Positions 7,782 through 17,006 are shown, numbered from the stretch's first letter. The stretch: 64,000 nt of DNA from Verrucomicrobiota bacterium (GCA_017305195.1 JAFKMU010000038.1:1-64000); one strand, 5' to 3'. Numbers and translations: made by a program. Notes: a model not told the origin generated them from the sequence alone.

Positions 7782-10055
7782 CTAGTTCCGGGATTGAGGC
7801 CCATAGCACCGAATTTCGCACAGCCGGGCATTGCTTCCGCCAGCATTCATTCGCGTGATCGAGATCCTTAGGGCTTGGGTCTTCACCGGAGCAAAGGAAT
7901 GCACTGTCATGCGTCTGTCGTTGGCTTGCACAGACGCCAGGCGACGCACCCCCGCCTCGGTCTCCACATCGATCACATAATCGGCGGCCATAACCTCGAC
8001 CGGTTCTCTCGATGGCATGGCAAGGTCCATGTCGGCATCGAAAATCAATCTCACTTCCTCCACCAGAACCGGCTCGCCCCAATGCAGCGAGATCTCCTGA
8101 GGGAGCCCATCAACCGGGTCGGACGCCCAGAGATTTGGCAACCGGGTCGGGCGATTCACCCCATTTTTCACATTGCTCGCACGATAACAATGCGAGGCAG
8201 GATGGACGGCGAATCTCGGAGTAAGGTGAAAGTCCATGGGATTCGTCACACGACGGGGGTTAAACCGTCGCACCCACCTGGGAGGGTTGGGCATTCCAAG
8301 CTCCTGTCCCCAGCCGTGGGGATCATTCGTCGGTCCATGCGGAAAGTGATCCGCCGAATGAACGCCCGTAACCCGGGACCGGGTCTGGGATACATGGATG
8401 TCAGGTCTCTCGGAAAAGAGATGAACCATGTAAATATCCTCGGCAAGATCGTTGGCGCCCAATGCGAACTCAACCGTGCTGACTCCGGCGCTGGCGACTG
8501 CCTGTGCCTCGGAAAGCACCTCCGTGGGATGAAAATCCCTGATCGTCCGAAGCGGCTGGAGTCTGGCGGTCAGTACACTGGGAGAACCCGATTCATTTTT
8601 CACCCAGATCGTGAGGGTTTCAAGTTTCCCCGCGGTTACTGGGAAGGCAATCCCGACTCCATCATTGATCGGACTCCACTCCGAGTGCTCTCCCGTGCAG
8701 AGCGTGGCTTCGCTGGTGGCGCGCACTTCTGCGATGCGAGCAAGATCGTCAGGATCCTGATTCCGGACCCCAGGTATGAATCCTCCGTTTCGAAGCAGAT
8801 CCTGTTGAATCGACTTGATGTGATTCCGAGATGTCCCGCGACAGGTCCCTTCTTTGGAAAAATACACGGCGGCCGTACCCACAGCCTCACCGGCAAGCCC
8901 GCACGACGCCATTAATCTGACGCCGCCAAGCGCCACGTGCGTCACGCTAATGTCGCGACCGGCGAGCCATAAGTTGTCCAGATCACGCGCGTAAAGACAC
9001 CTCAGCGGAACCGAATGAATCTCAGGAAAAAAGTAGAATGTCGTCGGCCTGGTCTTTCCATAAAACCCATCTGGATTGTGCAAATCCAGACTCCACCCGG
9101 CATAAAGCACATCGTCTTCAAATCGCCGCGTCTGAACGATGTCGTTTTGGGTGAGTATGTAATCTCCGATAACCCGTCGACTTTCGCGTTTCCCGGGAAC
9201 CGCGCTAAGAAAGCTGATCCGGTAGTTCTCCATGCCGCACTCTGGACGCCGCTTGAGATCGGCCCATGCACTGTAGACGATTTTCAGCAGCTCCTCATAG
9301 ATTTCCTCCGCGTCGAGAATCGTGTCGAGCTTGCCGCCATATTCAAATGTCCAGCACCCGCTCTCCATGGGGGCCGAGGGAGGGTGCAGCGTCCACCAAA
9401 TCTCACGCCCCCGCAGATCTTCGATCCACTCAAAATCCGGAGCCGGGACCTCGCAATCCAGTTTCTCCGCCTGGAAAAGAATGGTATTTCCCATTGTGAA
9501 ATCGCTTCGCTCCGGCGGAGCAAGCGATTCCCCGAACTCTTCCCGGGCCTCCTGTCCGGCAAGAAATTTTGCACCGCCCAGATATGCCAGCACCGCATCG
9601 CCGGAACAGTCCGCAAACTGCTTCGCCCTAAAGCGAAAACGCTTTCCCGTGCTACCCTGAAGGCCGCAGATGGAAATGATTTCCCGCCCCTCTTTCTCAA
9701 CTTCCAAAACTTGCGTGTTTAGGAAAAGACGCAGATTCCTTTCCCGACGGCACACATCCCAGAAGAGCACACTGCTTTCGGCATAGTCATTGGGATTTGA
9801 ACGATAGCATTTCCGGCGAAGCATTGACCACAAATCACCAACGATACCCGCCTCCCGGGCCTCGGGAAAATGCCCCTGAAAACCAGCCCCCCCGATATGC
9901 TGCCGGATTTCACTCGATGCGTTCCCGCCCAGTAAAGAGCGGTTTTGCACCAGCACGACGGAGAGCCCTCCCCGCGCTGCGGCAAGGGCGGCGCATATGC
10001 CTGCGATCCCCCCGCCAACCACACACAGGTCGGAGTCAATTTCACAAACTGCCAT
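7782..10055 (-). CDS. FAD-dependent oxidoreductase (PF12831-like) with C-terminal beta domain
   Basis: First gene of the leftward operon. The dinucleotide fold is explicit: DLCVVGGGIAGICAALAAAR followed by a NASSEIRQHIGGAG segment typical of the FAD_oxidored family. The last 250 residues form a non-catalytic, discoidin-like tail (HWGEPVLVEEVRLIFDADMD). No signal peptide is seen. Members of this family are common in glycan-degradation loci, but the reaction is rarely known; oxidation of a sugar is an inference. I take ATG 10055 as the start. A longer frame could start at a TTG at 10091, but that triplet sits in a TTGACC promoter-like stretch. The gene is divergent from the regulator at 10141. 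Confidence 0.8.
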   Translation of the reverse strand: MAVCEIDSDLCVVGGGIAGICAALAAARGGLSVVLVQNRSLLGGNASSEIRQHIGGAGFQGHFPEAREAGIVGDLWSMLRRKCYRSNPNDYAESSVLFWDVCRRERNLRLFLNTQVLEVEKEGREIISICGLQGSTGKRFRFRAKQFADCSGDAVLAYLGGAKFLAGQEAREEFGESLAPPERSDFTMGNTILFQAEKLDCEVPAPDFEWIEDLRGREIWWTLHPPSAPMESGCWTFEYGGKLDTILDAEEIYEELLKIVYSAWADLKRRPECGMENYRISFLSAVPGKRESRRVIGDYILTQNDIVQTRRFEDDVLYAGWSLDLHNPDGFYGKTRPTTFYFFPEIHSVPLRCLYARDLDNLWLAGRDISVTHVALGGVRLMASCGLAGEAVGTAAVYFSKEGTCRGTSRNHIKSIQQDLLRNGGFIPGVRNQDPDDLARIAEVRATSEATLCTGEHSEWSPINDGVGIAFPVTAGKLETLTIWVKNESGSPSVLTARLQPLRTIRDFHPTEVLSEAQAVASAGVSTVEFALGANDLAEDIYMVHLFSERPDIHVSQTRSRVTGVHSADHFPHGPTNDPHGWGQELGMPNPPRWVRRFNPRRVTNPMDFHLTPRFAVHPASHCYRASNVKNGVNRPTRLPNLWASDPVDGLPQEISLHWGEPVLVEEVRLIFDADMDLAMPSREPVEVMAADYVIDVETEAGVRRLASVQANDRRMTVHSFAPVKTQALRISITRMNAGGSNARLCEIRCYGPQSRN

Positions 10056-10080
10056 GGCGTTCGGTATGCTCGAATTATTT

Positions 10081-10098
10081 ATATCGGTCAATTGATAT
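10081..10098. promoter_or_regulatory. Candidate operator dyad in the 10.1-kb divergent promoter
   Basis: The AT-rich gap between the FAD oxidoreductase operon and the GntR-type regulator contains ATATC-N8-GATAT around a perfect TCAATTGA palindrome. The overlapping TTGACC (leftward) could be a -35 box. It is placed where an autoregulating repressor would bind both promoters. The arms are short and there is no second copy, so this is tentative. Confidence 0.35.
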
Positions 10099-10140
10099 TT
10101 TTCTTGCGTGATAGCATTACCGCATTAAGAATGCCATCCA

Positions 10141-11325
10141 TTGAAGGCAAAAAGGCACATCATCCAATCTGCGCTTGGCCGCCAGGATCACGCAGGCAAA
10201 GAGAATAATGAGCTCAAGAGAGCGGCTCTCGATCGCGTTCCCGAAGCGCGGAGATATCAGGCCCTGGCCACGTATCGGAAGATCCTTCGCCTCATTCATG
10301 AGAACGACCTTTCCATCGGAGACCGCCTTCCTCCCCAGGCCGATCTCATGGAGATCCTTAAGGGATGCCAGGGAACAATCAGCGAGGCCATGAAATGGCT
10401 GGTTGCTGATGGCATCCTTACTCGTCGCCAAAAGGCCGGGACCTACATTACCTCTCTGCTGCCTTGCAACCCGCTTCGCCGCGTCTGGACAGTTGGCATC
10501 GTTACCCCTTCGCTGCAGGCGAGCCCTTTTTATTCGGTCCTGGCACATTGCCTGCATCGTCAGCTCAGCCTAAGGAACTGCACGGATCGCACCTACATGC
10601 TTTCGCCATCTGCTCCGAACGGAGAAGAAGTAGACACACGAAGCTTGAGCGACTTTTCCGGCCTGGGCGATGACGTAAATGGCGGTCTCGTCGACGGGAT
10701 CGTCACCGCCACCCGTCTCCTTAGTAACGACATCCCGGTCTGCGGCGTGGCGGGTTGGAACTCTCCCGACTTCGGAGTGATTATCGATGAAAAAGAGTTC
10801 ATCCTGAACGCTTCGACTGAACTGATCGCCCAGGGAGCAAGGCATATCGGCATCGTCACAAAATGCCGTCTCAATTCAGAATACCGCCACGTCCTGGAAG
10901 GATGGAAGGCCGCATCGCGCGCATTTCCAGACTGCCACTTTGAGTCTGAGGCAACACATATCGGCAGCAACGGCATCGGCGGCGGCGTCCTGGTCGCAGA
11001 CGAACTCCTTCGTCGTCCCACATCGAAACGCCCTTCCGGCCTGATCATTCCCGACGATATGATGGCGCAAGGTCTGACCTACAGGCTGCGCGAGTCCGGA
11101 AGTTACCGGCCATTCTGCGCCGTCCAGACACGCCAGCAAACGCCTTCACTGTTTTCCCTGCCCGTCACGGCATTTGAAGTCGACGTCGAGGAACTTGCCA
11201 TACGAGCGGTCGATTTGCTGATCAGAAAGATGATCAACCCCTTCTACCCTGCGGGAGTTTACCGCTGCGCGCCCAAGCTTCGACCCAACTCTCTGCTCCA
11301 TGACCTTTTGCACTCCTCAAAATAG
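10141..11325 (+). CDS. GntR-type winged-helix regulator with LacI-like ligand domain
   Basis: A 394-residue regulator divergent from the region A operon, so probably its local controller. Residues 35-100 form a GntR winged helix (RKILRLIHENDLSIGDRLPP, then ISEAMKWLVADGILTRRQKAGTYI). From about 115 to 385 there is a periplasmic-binding-protein-like effector domain (VWTVGIVTPSL, ARHIGIVTK, SGLIIPDDMM). The effector is probably a sugar released by the operon enzymes (inference). The start is odd: the only in-frame candidate ahead of the winged helix is TTG 10141, just after a TAA at 10126. An ATG at 10131 is in another frame. Confidence 0.8.
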   Translation: MKAKRHIIQSALGRQDHAGKENNELKRAALDRVPEARRYQALATYRKILRLIHENDLSIGDRLPPQADLMEILKGCQGTISEAMKWLVADGILTRRQKAGTYITSLLPCNPLRRVWTVGIVTPSLQASPFYSVLAHCLHRQLSLRNCTDRTYMLSPSAPNGEEVDTRSLSDFSGLGDDVNGGLVDGIVTATRLLSNDIPVCGVAGWNSPDFGVIIDEKEFILNASTELIAQGARHIGIVTKCRLNSEYRHVLEGWKAASRAFPDCHFESEATHIGSNGIGGGVLVADELLRRPTSKRPSGLIIPDDMMAQGLTYRLRESGSYRPFCAVQTRQQTPSLFSLPVTAFEVDVEELAIRAVDLLIRKMINPFYPAGVYRCAPKLRPNSLLHDLLHSSK

Positions 11326-11356
11326 AGTACATATCAACCCTCCAATCCATCAAACC

Positions 11357-12295
11357 ATGAACTCCCTCCATGCAATAGCACTCGCGTCTTTCGCCATAGG
11401 CGCCTCACTGCAAAGCAGCTTTGGCACCACGCTTCTTCTTGACTTCGAAGCTACCTCGGGAGATCGACAGGCCCAGTTCGGCTCTGGCAATTATACGGGA
11501 GGTACGACGATTTATGATAATGCATCCTCAACCACTGGTAACTTCTTTGTGCAAGGAGGAGGGCTTAAGTATCAGATATCGAGCTCCTATACTGCGAACT
11601 CGGCCTGGCTGGTCCTCGATGATGCCCAGCCAACCGTCGTAAACTCATCCCGCCCCAGTGGGTATACGGAATTCTCGTACGGATCATCCATGGTTGTCAG
11701 GAGCCGCGTCAGTACGTTGACCAGCGGCGTCAGCAACACCTCCGCATCCGGCGGCATCTTCATCGGCCTAGCCGACAGCGGCTCCAACGACAGCGGTTTG
11801 TTTTTCAGCCTGCAAAACAATGTCAATGGAGCAGGAGCCGACTACATCCGGCTCAATACTCTTTCCTCAGGCACGATTGGAAGCTCTTTGAACTCCAGCT
11901 CGTTTGAATACGGTTCCTCGTCGACGCCGTATTTCATCGAGCTAACCTTGACCCCCAACGGCACCTCGACCAACTACACCTTTGAGTTGTTCGCCGATAT
12001 ATCCATCTCTGGAACTGGCGGCGATGCCAATCGCCTTCTGAGTGCAGACTTTGGAACCGCAACTCCCGTCGCTTCGATCTCCGGCACCCTGTCATCTTCT
12101 CAATACGCTTCCGGCTATGTCGCTATGGCCTATAGCAGCACCAGCACTAATACCAGCGGACAGGTGATATACGACAATTTCTATATTGATACCACAGCCG
12201 TTCCCGAGCCCGCCACGGTAGCCACCTTCACTATTGCCCTGTTCGGAGCTATGATACTTCATCTCTCTCGTCGCCGCCCATTCCCGTCGAGATAG
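11357..12295 (+). CDS. PEP-CTERM exported protein, jelly-roll-like
   Basis: A 312-residue exported protein. It has a signal peptide (HAIALASFAIGASLQSSFG), a Ser/Thr/Gly-rich beta-strand body, and a C-terminal PEP-CTERM sorting tail: VPEPATV, a hydrophobic helix and SRRR. Such tails are recognised by an exosortase, which is not in this window. The body begins LLLDFEATSGDRQAQFGSGN and is paralogous to the protein at 12975, which lacks the tail. ATG 11357 is chosen because it starts the signal peptide; the longer frame from 11300 overlaps the regulator. It follows the regulator directly and probably belongs to its regulon. Confidence 0.8.
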   Translation: MNSLHAIALASFAIGASLQSSFGTTLLLDFEATSGDRQAQFGSGNYTGGTTIYDNASSTTGNFFVQGGGLKYQISSSYTANSAWLVLDDAQPTVVNSSRPSGYTEFSYGSSMVVRSRVSTLTSGVSNTSASGGIFIGLADSGSNDSGLFFSLQNNVNGAGADYIRLNTLSSGTIGSSLNSSSFEYGSSSTPYFIELTLTPNGTSTNYTFELFADISISGTGGDANRLLSADFGTATPVASISGTLSSSQYASGYVAMAYSSTSTNTSGQVIYDNFYIDTTAVPEPATVATFTIALFGAMILHLSRRRPFPSR

Positions 12296-12303
12296 TTAAG
12301 AGC

Positions 12304-12942
12304 ATGTTTCCGTCCTCCCCCCCAGATCCTCCGGCAGATTCCGGGTTTACTCTGCTCGAGCTCCTCGCCGTACTTGCATTACTAGCCGTTCTAGTCGCGT
12401 TGCTTTACCCGGCTGGCAAACGCGTGCTCGATGAAGGTCGCCTCAGCACCTGCCTCGGCAATCTGCGACAACTCGGCGTCGCCGCAAATGCCTACGCCGG
12501 AGACCACAATGGTTTTCTCCCCACTTCCTTAGGAACTTTCTGGCAGCGCGAGCTGGCTCCCTACGTTGGGATCACACCATCGAGTTCCGGCATGGAACTT
12601 TACGGCGCGGAGGCCTCCAGGAAGACGATCTTCACCTGTCCCTTCGTCGCCAAGGATCCCACCCCCCGCCGCAGCTACGGCATCAACTACCGGATCCAAC
12701 AGGATGATAGAGTCGACGGCTATCAATCGGATTCCACATTCTCGATTCAAGCTCCCGGCAACACCATGCTCTTTGCCGATTCTCTGAGCACATCCTTCAT
12801 CGGGATCATTGGAAACATGTCCTTCCGCCATATCCAGGATCGATGCGGCGTCGCATATGCCGATGGTCATGTCGAAAATGTTTCCAAAGAGGATGCCCTT
12901 CTCTTCAAAACTTCAAAATTCTTCGGTGGACAAAACCAGTAA
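12304..12942 (+). CDS. Prepilin-type pseudopilin with H-X9-DG-like motif
   Basis: A 212-residue type II secretion/type IV pilus-like pseudopilin. The prepilin peptidase site G-FTLLELL is at about residue 16, followed by a hydrophobic helix (AVLALLAVLVALLYPAG) and the CLGNLRQLGVAANAYAGDHN segment of the DUF1559-like group. Near the C-terminus, RHIQDRCGVAYADGHVENV is the processing-associated H-X9-DG motif, with ten rather than nine residues between His and Asp. Such proteins are numerous in Verrucomicrobiota and Planctomycetota, and their exact job is unknown. Its place between two paralogous exported proteins suggests a role in their export or display (inference). Confidence 0.85.
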   Translation: MFPSSPPDPPADSGFTLLELLAVLALLAVLVALLYPAGKRVLDEGRLSTCLGNLRQLGVAANAYAGDHNGFLPTSLGTFWQRELAPYVGITPSSSGMELYGAEASRKTIFTCPFVAKDPTPRRSYGINYRIQQDDRVDGYQSDSTFSIQAPGNTMLFADSLSTSFIGIIGNMSFRHIQDRCGVAYADGHVENVSKEDALLFKTSKFFGGQNQ

Positions 12943-12974
12943 TGTTGGCGCTGCCTCCATCTGCACGATTTATC

Positions 12975-13838
12975 ATGAAAATCCGTCGCTTCTCCGCCAT
13001 CGCCCTTCTGTCACTCACGCCTCTCGGTCAGACATACGCTGGCTGGCACATCATCAACTTTGATGCGGAGAGTGGAGACCGCCAGGCCGAGTTCGGATCA
13101 GGCAATTCTATCGAAGGAGGAATGATCAAGCCGAAATACGACAATACCCACGAGAGACTGTTTTTTATCGTTCAGGGCGGCGCCCTCAAATGCAAGGTGC
13201 ATACCGAAGAAGGCCGCAACCTCGCGTGGATTGTTTACGACGACACCGAACCGGAAACCTTGAACACAACACGCCCTCCCGGCTGGGAACAGTTCGAATA
13301 CTCAGCACCTCTCGTTATTCGTGCTCGGCTTACGAATCTCACCAGCGGTTCGAATGGAACTCCGGCACGAGGTGGAATCCTTGTTGGACTATCCGACTCC
13401 GGTCCAGACGCGAGCGGCTTGCTATTCGCCATTGAAAACAGCCCAAGCGGGAGCGCCGAGGACGATTATCTGCGGCTATATTCGTTCAAAGATGGCGATC
13501 TTGGTTCCGAGCTGGATTCATCTATACCATTTTCTTTTGGAAGTTCCACGAGCCCCTATTTTCTCCAGCTGACACTTTCCTCATCGGGTTCTGCTATCGC
13601 TTACAAACTCGAGCTCTTTTCCGATGCCTCGATCCCTGGCAGCGGATCAGACCAGAACCGACTACTGTCATCATCTTTTCAAACGGCGACACCTGTCGCC
13701 AGCATAGGCGGGAACCTGAATGATCTGTACTCAAAAGGCTTTGTCGGCCTGCTGTTTGAGTCCGAACCCGGCTCTCTCACAAGCGGCGAGATAGATATCG
13801 ACAGCTTCTTCATATCAGCCGATCCCATGACGCAATAA
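12975..13838 (+). CDS. Exported jelly-roll-like protein, paralogue of the 11357 protein without PEP-CTERM
   Basis: A 287-residue exported protein with a signal peptide (MKIRRFSAIALLSLTPLGQ). Its body aligns along most of its length with the PEP-CTERM protein at 11357: NFDAESGDRQAEFGSGN against DFEATSGDRQAQFGSGN, and later GSSTSPYFLQLTL against GSSSTPYFIELTL. It stops at ADPMTQ with no sorting tail, so it should be released rather than anchored (inference). ATG 12975 gives the same signal-peptide-to-body distance as the paralogue. ATG 12942, overlapping the pseudopilin stop as TAATG, is a possible alternative. Confidence 0.75.
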   Translation: MKIRRFSAIALLSLTPLGQTYAGWHIINFDAESGDRQAEFGSGNSIEGGMIKPKYDNTHERLFFIVQGGALKCKVHTEEGRNLAWIVYDDTEPETLNTTRPPGWEQFEYSAPLVIRARLTNLTSGSNGTPARGGILVGLSDSGPDASGLLFAIENSPSGSAEDDYLRLYSFKDGDLGSELDSSIPFSFGSSTSPYFLQLTLSSSGSAIAYKLELFSDASIPGSGSDQNRLLSSSFQTATPVASIGGNLNDLYSKGFVGLLFESEPGSLTSGEIDIDSFFISADPMTQ

Positions 13839-14037
13839 CGAGAGTTCCCCATAGTCGACATCTGTCTGCAATTACCAGGCATCTCGTTTCCTGAAATAGA
13901 ACAGGCCTTGCAGTTCGCCCGCCTGCCAAGAAGTCGGCTATCCTGATCTGCCCCAATAGATCGGACCGGGTAAAACGAGAAAGTTGCTGCCGGCGAGGAG
14001 TTCAAGGCAACCACGGCAGCCAGGGGACCGGGAGAAG

Positions 14038-14835
14038 TCACTTGAAGCGGTCGTATCCGAAATAGAGATTCTGGAAATTCGGATCGGTAAGCCGATAGGG
14101 GACGTGCTCCACATGGAAGTCGCAGAAGGCGACGTTCATTCCCGGTCCGTGGCGCCCCTCGGCACAGCGGGCGTCATCGCCCCAGAAGAGGTTCAGCAGA
14201 TTCCCCTCGCCATACAGCATGAGGCGCGAGAGCTTGAGCTTTTCGTTCGAAGCCTGAAGGACCCAGGGCGTAATAGGAACGCTTTGAGCGGCGTTGGCGA
14301 CCGTCGTGGCGTTGATGCCATAGGCTATGACGCCGCTGCCGTAACGATATTTCGCCGTGTTGCCGTTCAGTGTCTGCCGATCGGCCCCCGGGCAGAAAAA
14401 GACGCTGGATTTCGGAGCGATGTTCGAAAAGTACAGCATCCCCTCGGCCAGGGTGCCCGGTCGATCCGCCAGATACGGGAGCAGCTGATACGCCCAGTTG
14501 TTTGACGCCGGATATTGCTGGGAGTTATCCGCCATGTAGGAGGCCGTGGCCACCGCCATCTGACGAAGATTCCCCAGACAAACCGCCCCGGTGGCGGAAC
14601 TTTTTGCCCTGGAGAGACCCGCCATCAGGAGAGCGGCGAGGACGCCTACGATCGCCACCGCGGCAAGCAACTCCAACAGCGTGAACCCGGCGGCAGGCCG
14701 GAAGCGGGCCGCTCTGGGGAAACCCGGTCGAGGGACAACGCTAAAGCAGGCAGGAAATTTCCCACGATCCCCGGAGGGAGCTCGTCGAGGGCTGGAAGGA
14801 AACTCCTTCCGGGTGCGGTCTGAAAGGGGAGTCAT
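14038..14835 (-). CDS. Prepilin-type pseudopilin, H-X9-DG-like variant
   Basis: A 265-residue pseudopilin with an unusually long, basic leader (about 49 residues) before the cleavage site AAGFTLLELLAAVAIVGVLA. The body shows the familiar VCLGNLRQMAVATASYMADN segment and an FFCPGAD cysteine region. The C-terminal motif reads GRHGPGMNVAFCDFHVEHV: the His and Asp are kept, but the Gly after Asp is Phe and the spacing is eight. A shorter leader from a later start is possible, but no good ATG is seen closer to the site. It is the last gene of the leftward region B set, 12 bases after the secreted protein gene. Confidence 0.8.
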   Translation of the reverse strand: MTPLSDRTRKEFPSSPRRAPSGDRGKFPACFSVVPRPGFPRAARFRPAAGFTLLELLAAVAIVGVLAALLMAGLSRAKSSATGAVCLGNLRQMAVATASYMADNSQQYPASNNWAYQLLPYLADRPGTLAEGMLYFSNIAPKSSVFFCPGADRQTLNGNTAKYRYGSGVIAYGINATTVANAAQSVPITPWVLQASNEKLKLSRLMLYGEGNLLNLFWGDDARCAEGRHGPGMNVAFCDFHVEHVPYRLTDPNFQNLYFGYDRFK

Positions 14836-14847
14836 GAGATTGCGTCG

Positions 14848-15591
14848 TTAGTGCTCGGTGGCTACGGAAATATTGAAGATCAGCGCGTCCAGCTGCCGGG
14901 CATCGCCGAATCCCGAGGAAAAGGACAGGCGGGTATAATCGCCCAACACGGCCGACATCTTTTCGCTGGATTTCAAAACCGGCTCATCATTGCCCGGTTC
15001 CCGCACGACAAAGGATTGTATCCCCTCGGCTCCTGGCGGCGGCAGTGTGACCTCGACGCGATACCATTGGTCGAACTTGAGAGCGCCGAGTTCCGCGCCC
15101 GGCTTGTTGCCGACGAGCACCCCCCGGCCTTCTCCATTCCAGTTGTTGAAAAACTGGATGACGCCCGCGTACTCCGTATTTTTCCCAGCATCATCGTAGA
15201 CGCGGAACAAGAGATTGGTATTCGTTCCGGTATTCGCCATGCGGAAGTCGAATGAGATGAGCACCGCCTTCACGGAAGGATCGGAGGCGGGCGAACTGAG
15301 CAGCGCCGCCGCCACCAGCGGCCGGAAGCTCCCGGCATCCAGGTCGGGGTCCAGCAGATGCAGGCTCCTCTTGTCCAGCCCGCCAGGAGGCGCCTCCGCC
15401 ACGACCTCGGCACTGGCATTTCCCGAGGCCTTCACCTCCCAATCAAATCCCCCGCCAGCGGCCTTGGGAAAACCGGCGAAGTCGCGGTCGGAGACAATCG
15501 CCTTCAGTTCTGCGCTGGAGGCAGCCGCCAACCCGGCAAACATCAGGCAGACTCCGACGAGCGCGGAGCAATGGCGCGGGGAGTTTTTCAT
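14848..15591 (-). CDS. Secreted jelly-roll/LamG-like protein, unknown ligand
   Basis: A 247-residue exported protein. The signal peptide ends near residue 28 (MFAGLAAASSAE). The body has the alternating pattern of a concanavalin-like jelly roll: SLHLLDPDLDAG, VLISFDFRM, LLFRVYDDAGK, FDQWYRVEVTLPPPG. The same marks in the same order (LHFVD, LSFDIKM, MRIYDSSG, SWYNISITLP) occur in the PEP-CTERM protein at 18874, so the two look like distant relatives. It lacks a sorting tail. ATG 15591 is chosen because it begins the signal peptide. A glycan-binding role is inferred only from fold pattern and context. Confidence 0.65.
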   Translation of the reverse strand: MKNSPRHCSALVGVCLMFAGLAAASSAELKAIVSDRDFAGFPKAAGGGFDWEVKASGNASAEVVAEAPPGGLDKRSLHLLDPDLDAGSFRPLVAAALLSSPASDPSVKAVLISFDFRMANTGTNTNLLFRVYDDAGKNTEYAGVIQFFNNWNGEGRGVLVGNKPGAELGALKFDQWYRVEVTLPPPGAEGIQSFVVREPGNDEPVLKSSEKMSAVLGDYTRLSFSSGFGDARQLDALIFNISVATEH

Positions 15592-15672
15592 ATCAAATGC
15601 GGCGGAGTGAATACTGCCGAGCAGATCTCCCCAAACGGTGATGCGGGGCGTTACCGTTCGCAAGGCGCAATA

Positions 15673-15710
15673 ATAGATAATTATTCACGGGAGGAGATTT
15701 CGTAATATTA
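15673..15710 (-). promoter_or_regulatory. Possible third copy of the AT-rich bipartite element
   Basis: Read leftward, TAATATTA (15710-15703) is followed after 16 bases by GAATAATTATCTAT. This is a weaker match (8 of 14) to the half-site found at the same spacing at 18762 and 30378. It lies about 80-120 bases ahead of the secreted jelly-roll gene. An AATAAT-N5-ATTATT dyad overlaps it. The remaining 15592-15802 interval shows no other feature. Confidence 0.35.
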
Positions 15711-15802
15711 TAATCGGCGGTTCATCTGCGATCCGAAAGTTATCTATTGCCTTAGGAAGAGGACGATATGGCGAGGCAGACTGTTCGAGCAGCGATCCGT
15801 AC

Positions 15803-16906
15803 TCATAGGAGGCCGGCGGCGGGTGTATTTTCCCTCATGAGGTCGTATCCGATGAGGACCTGGGAGCACTCCTCTCCGCGATGGATGCGAACGAGCTGAT
15901 CAATGATCGCATCGACACATTGCGCACACGAGTTGCCGACGATGGTGGCGGGAATGGGGCAAAGGAAGGGCAGCTCCGCGTTTTTGTGAAAAGCCACCTT
16001 CAGCTCCGCTGGCACTTTCACGCCGGTGGTGGTGATGCCGAGCACGATGCCCTTGGCGCATGTATCCGGGTAGCCAACGAGGCCGTCCGGCTTGTCGGGC
16101 AGCTCCCAGAGTTCGCGGAATTGTTTGTAGCCGAACTCATCGTGATGCTCGGGGTGCCTGATGTTGTTCCTCACCCATGCCTCGCGGACCTGTAGCTTCA
16201 GGCGCTGCGCGACCTTGCGAAAAACCTGAAAGTGATCGCTCTTGGCGGCAGCCACTGCGCTGATCAGCCCGACGCTGCGGCAGCCCTGATCGCGCAAGGC
16301 GGTGAGCGAAATCTCGAAGAAGCTCACCTCGTCAAAGTCCACGTGGTTCCTTAACAAGGGGCTGAGCCCGGAAACCGGCATGGGCAGGGCGTTGATCCAA
16401 CCGGCATTGTATTCGCCGCCATTCAAGGCGACGAGCGCCTGGATCTCGCCTTTCTCCACCGCCTTCATGAGCTGCGGGAGCGGCGTGGAGGTCTTCTCTC
16501 CCTGGCGCGTCTCGAACCACACGCTCGCGCGGATATTCTCCTGCAAAAAGCGGCTTTCGAGACGGAGAAAGATTTCGCGGGTAAAGTACAGTTCGCTGGC
16601 ATCCTGCCAGAGCTGGCTCGGCGCGAGGACCCCCACTCGCGAAAGGCGGGATTCGCGTTCCTTGACGAATGTCCCCTTGCGATGACGGCGGTCGAGGAGG
16701 CCCTCCTTTGCCAGAGTCGAGAGGGCGGCATGCACCGCCGGGACATAGGTGCCCCACTGCTCCGCGAGCTGCTGCGTCGTCGGCAGGCGCGTCCCCGGGG
16801 GCATCTCCCCGCTCAGGATCTTTTCCCGCACGCGGTCCGCCAGTTCATCGACGGTGGATCGTTTCTTCGATAGCGCGATGTCGACTTTCAGGGGTTCGGA
16901 ATGCAT
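15803..16906 (-). CDS. GntR-type regulator with LacI-like ligand domain (copy 1 of a near-duplicate pair)
   Basis: A 367-residue regulator. Residues 12-85 form the GntR winged helix (STVDELADRVREKILSGEMP, GTRLPTTQQLAEQWGTYVPA, EGLLDRRHRKGTFVKERE). From about 90 follows a periplasmic-binding-like domain (SRVGVLAPSQLW, GCRSVGLISAV, PDGLVGYPDTCAKG, FHKNAELPFLCPIP). It is very similar along its whole length to the regulator at 22352; the winged helix differs by only a few residues, so both probably read the same DNA site. It lies downstream of a GH35-like gene and upstream of the jelly-roll and pseudopilin genes, all leftward. Confidence 0.85.
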   Translation of the reverse strand: MHSEPLKVDIALSKKRSTVDELADRVREKILSGEMPPGTRLPTTQQLAEQWGTYVPAVHAALSTLAKEGLLDRRHRKGTFVKERESRLSRVGVLAPSQLWQDASELYFTREIFLRLESRFLQENIRASVWFETRQGEKTSTPLPQLMKAVEKGEIQALVALNGGEYNAGWINALPMPVSGLSPLLRNHVDFDEVSFFEISLTALRDQGCRSVGLISAVAAAKSDHFQVFRKVAQRLKLQVREAWVRNNIRHPEHHDEFGYKQFRELWELPDKPDGLVGYPDTCAKGIVLGITTTGVKVPAELKVAFHKNAELPFLCPIPATIVGNSCAQCVDAIIDQLVRIHRGEECSQVLIGYDLMRENTPAAGLL

Positions 16907-17006
16907 GCAGTGTGAAGGGGTGCGGGCGATGGCGGGCGGGCCGTTCCCGGGGTGCTAAGGCGTTCGCGCGGCGGGGCGAAAGGGATCGGCCTCCCGTGTG
17001 CTGGTT

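Noticed and set aside
13839-14037. A coding frame in the gap between convergent genes at 13.8-14.0 kb
   Set aside because: The only long frame crosses both flanking genes antisense and has no start or motif of its own; I see no terminator hairpin or other element there.
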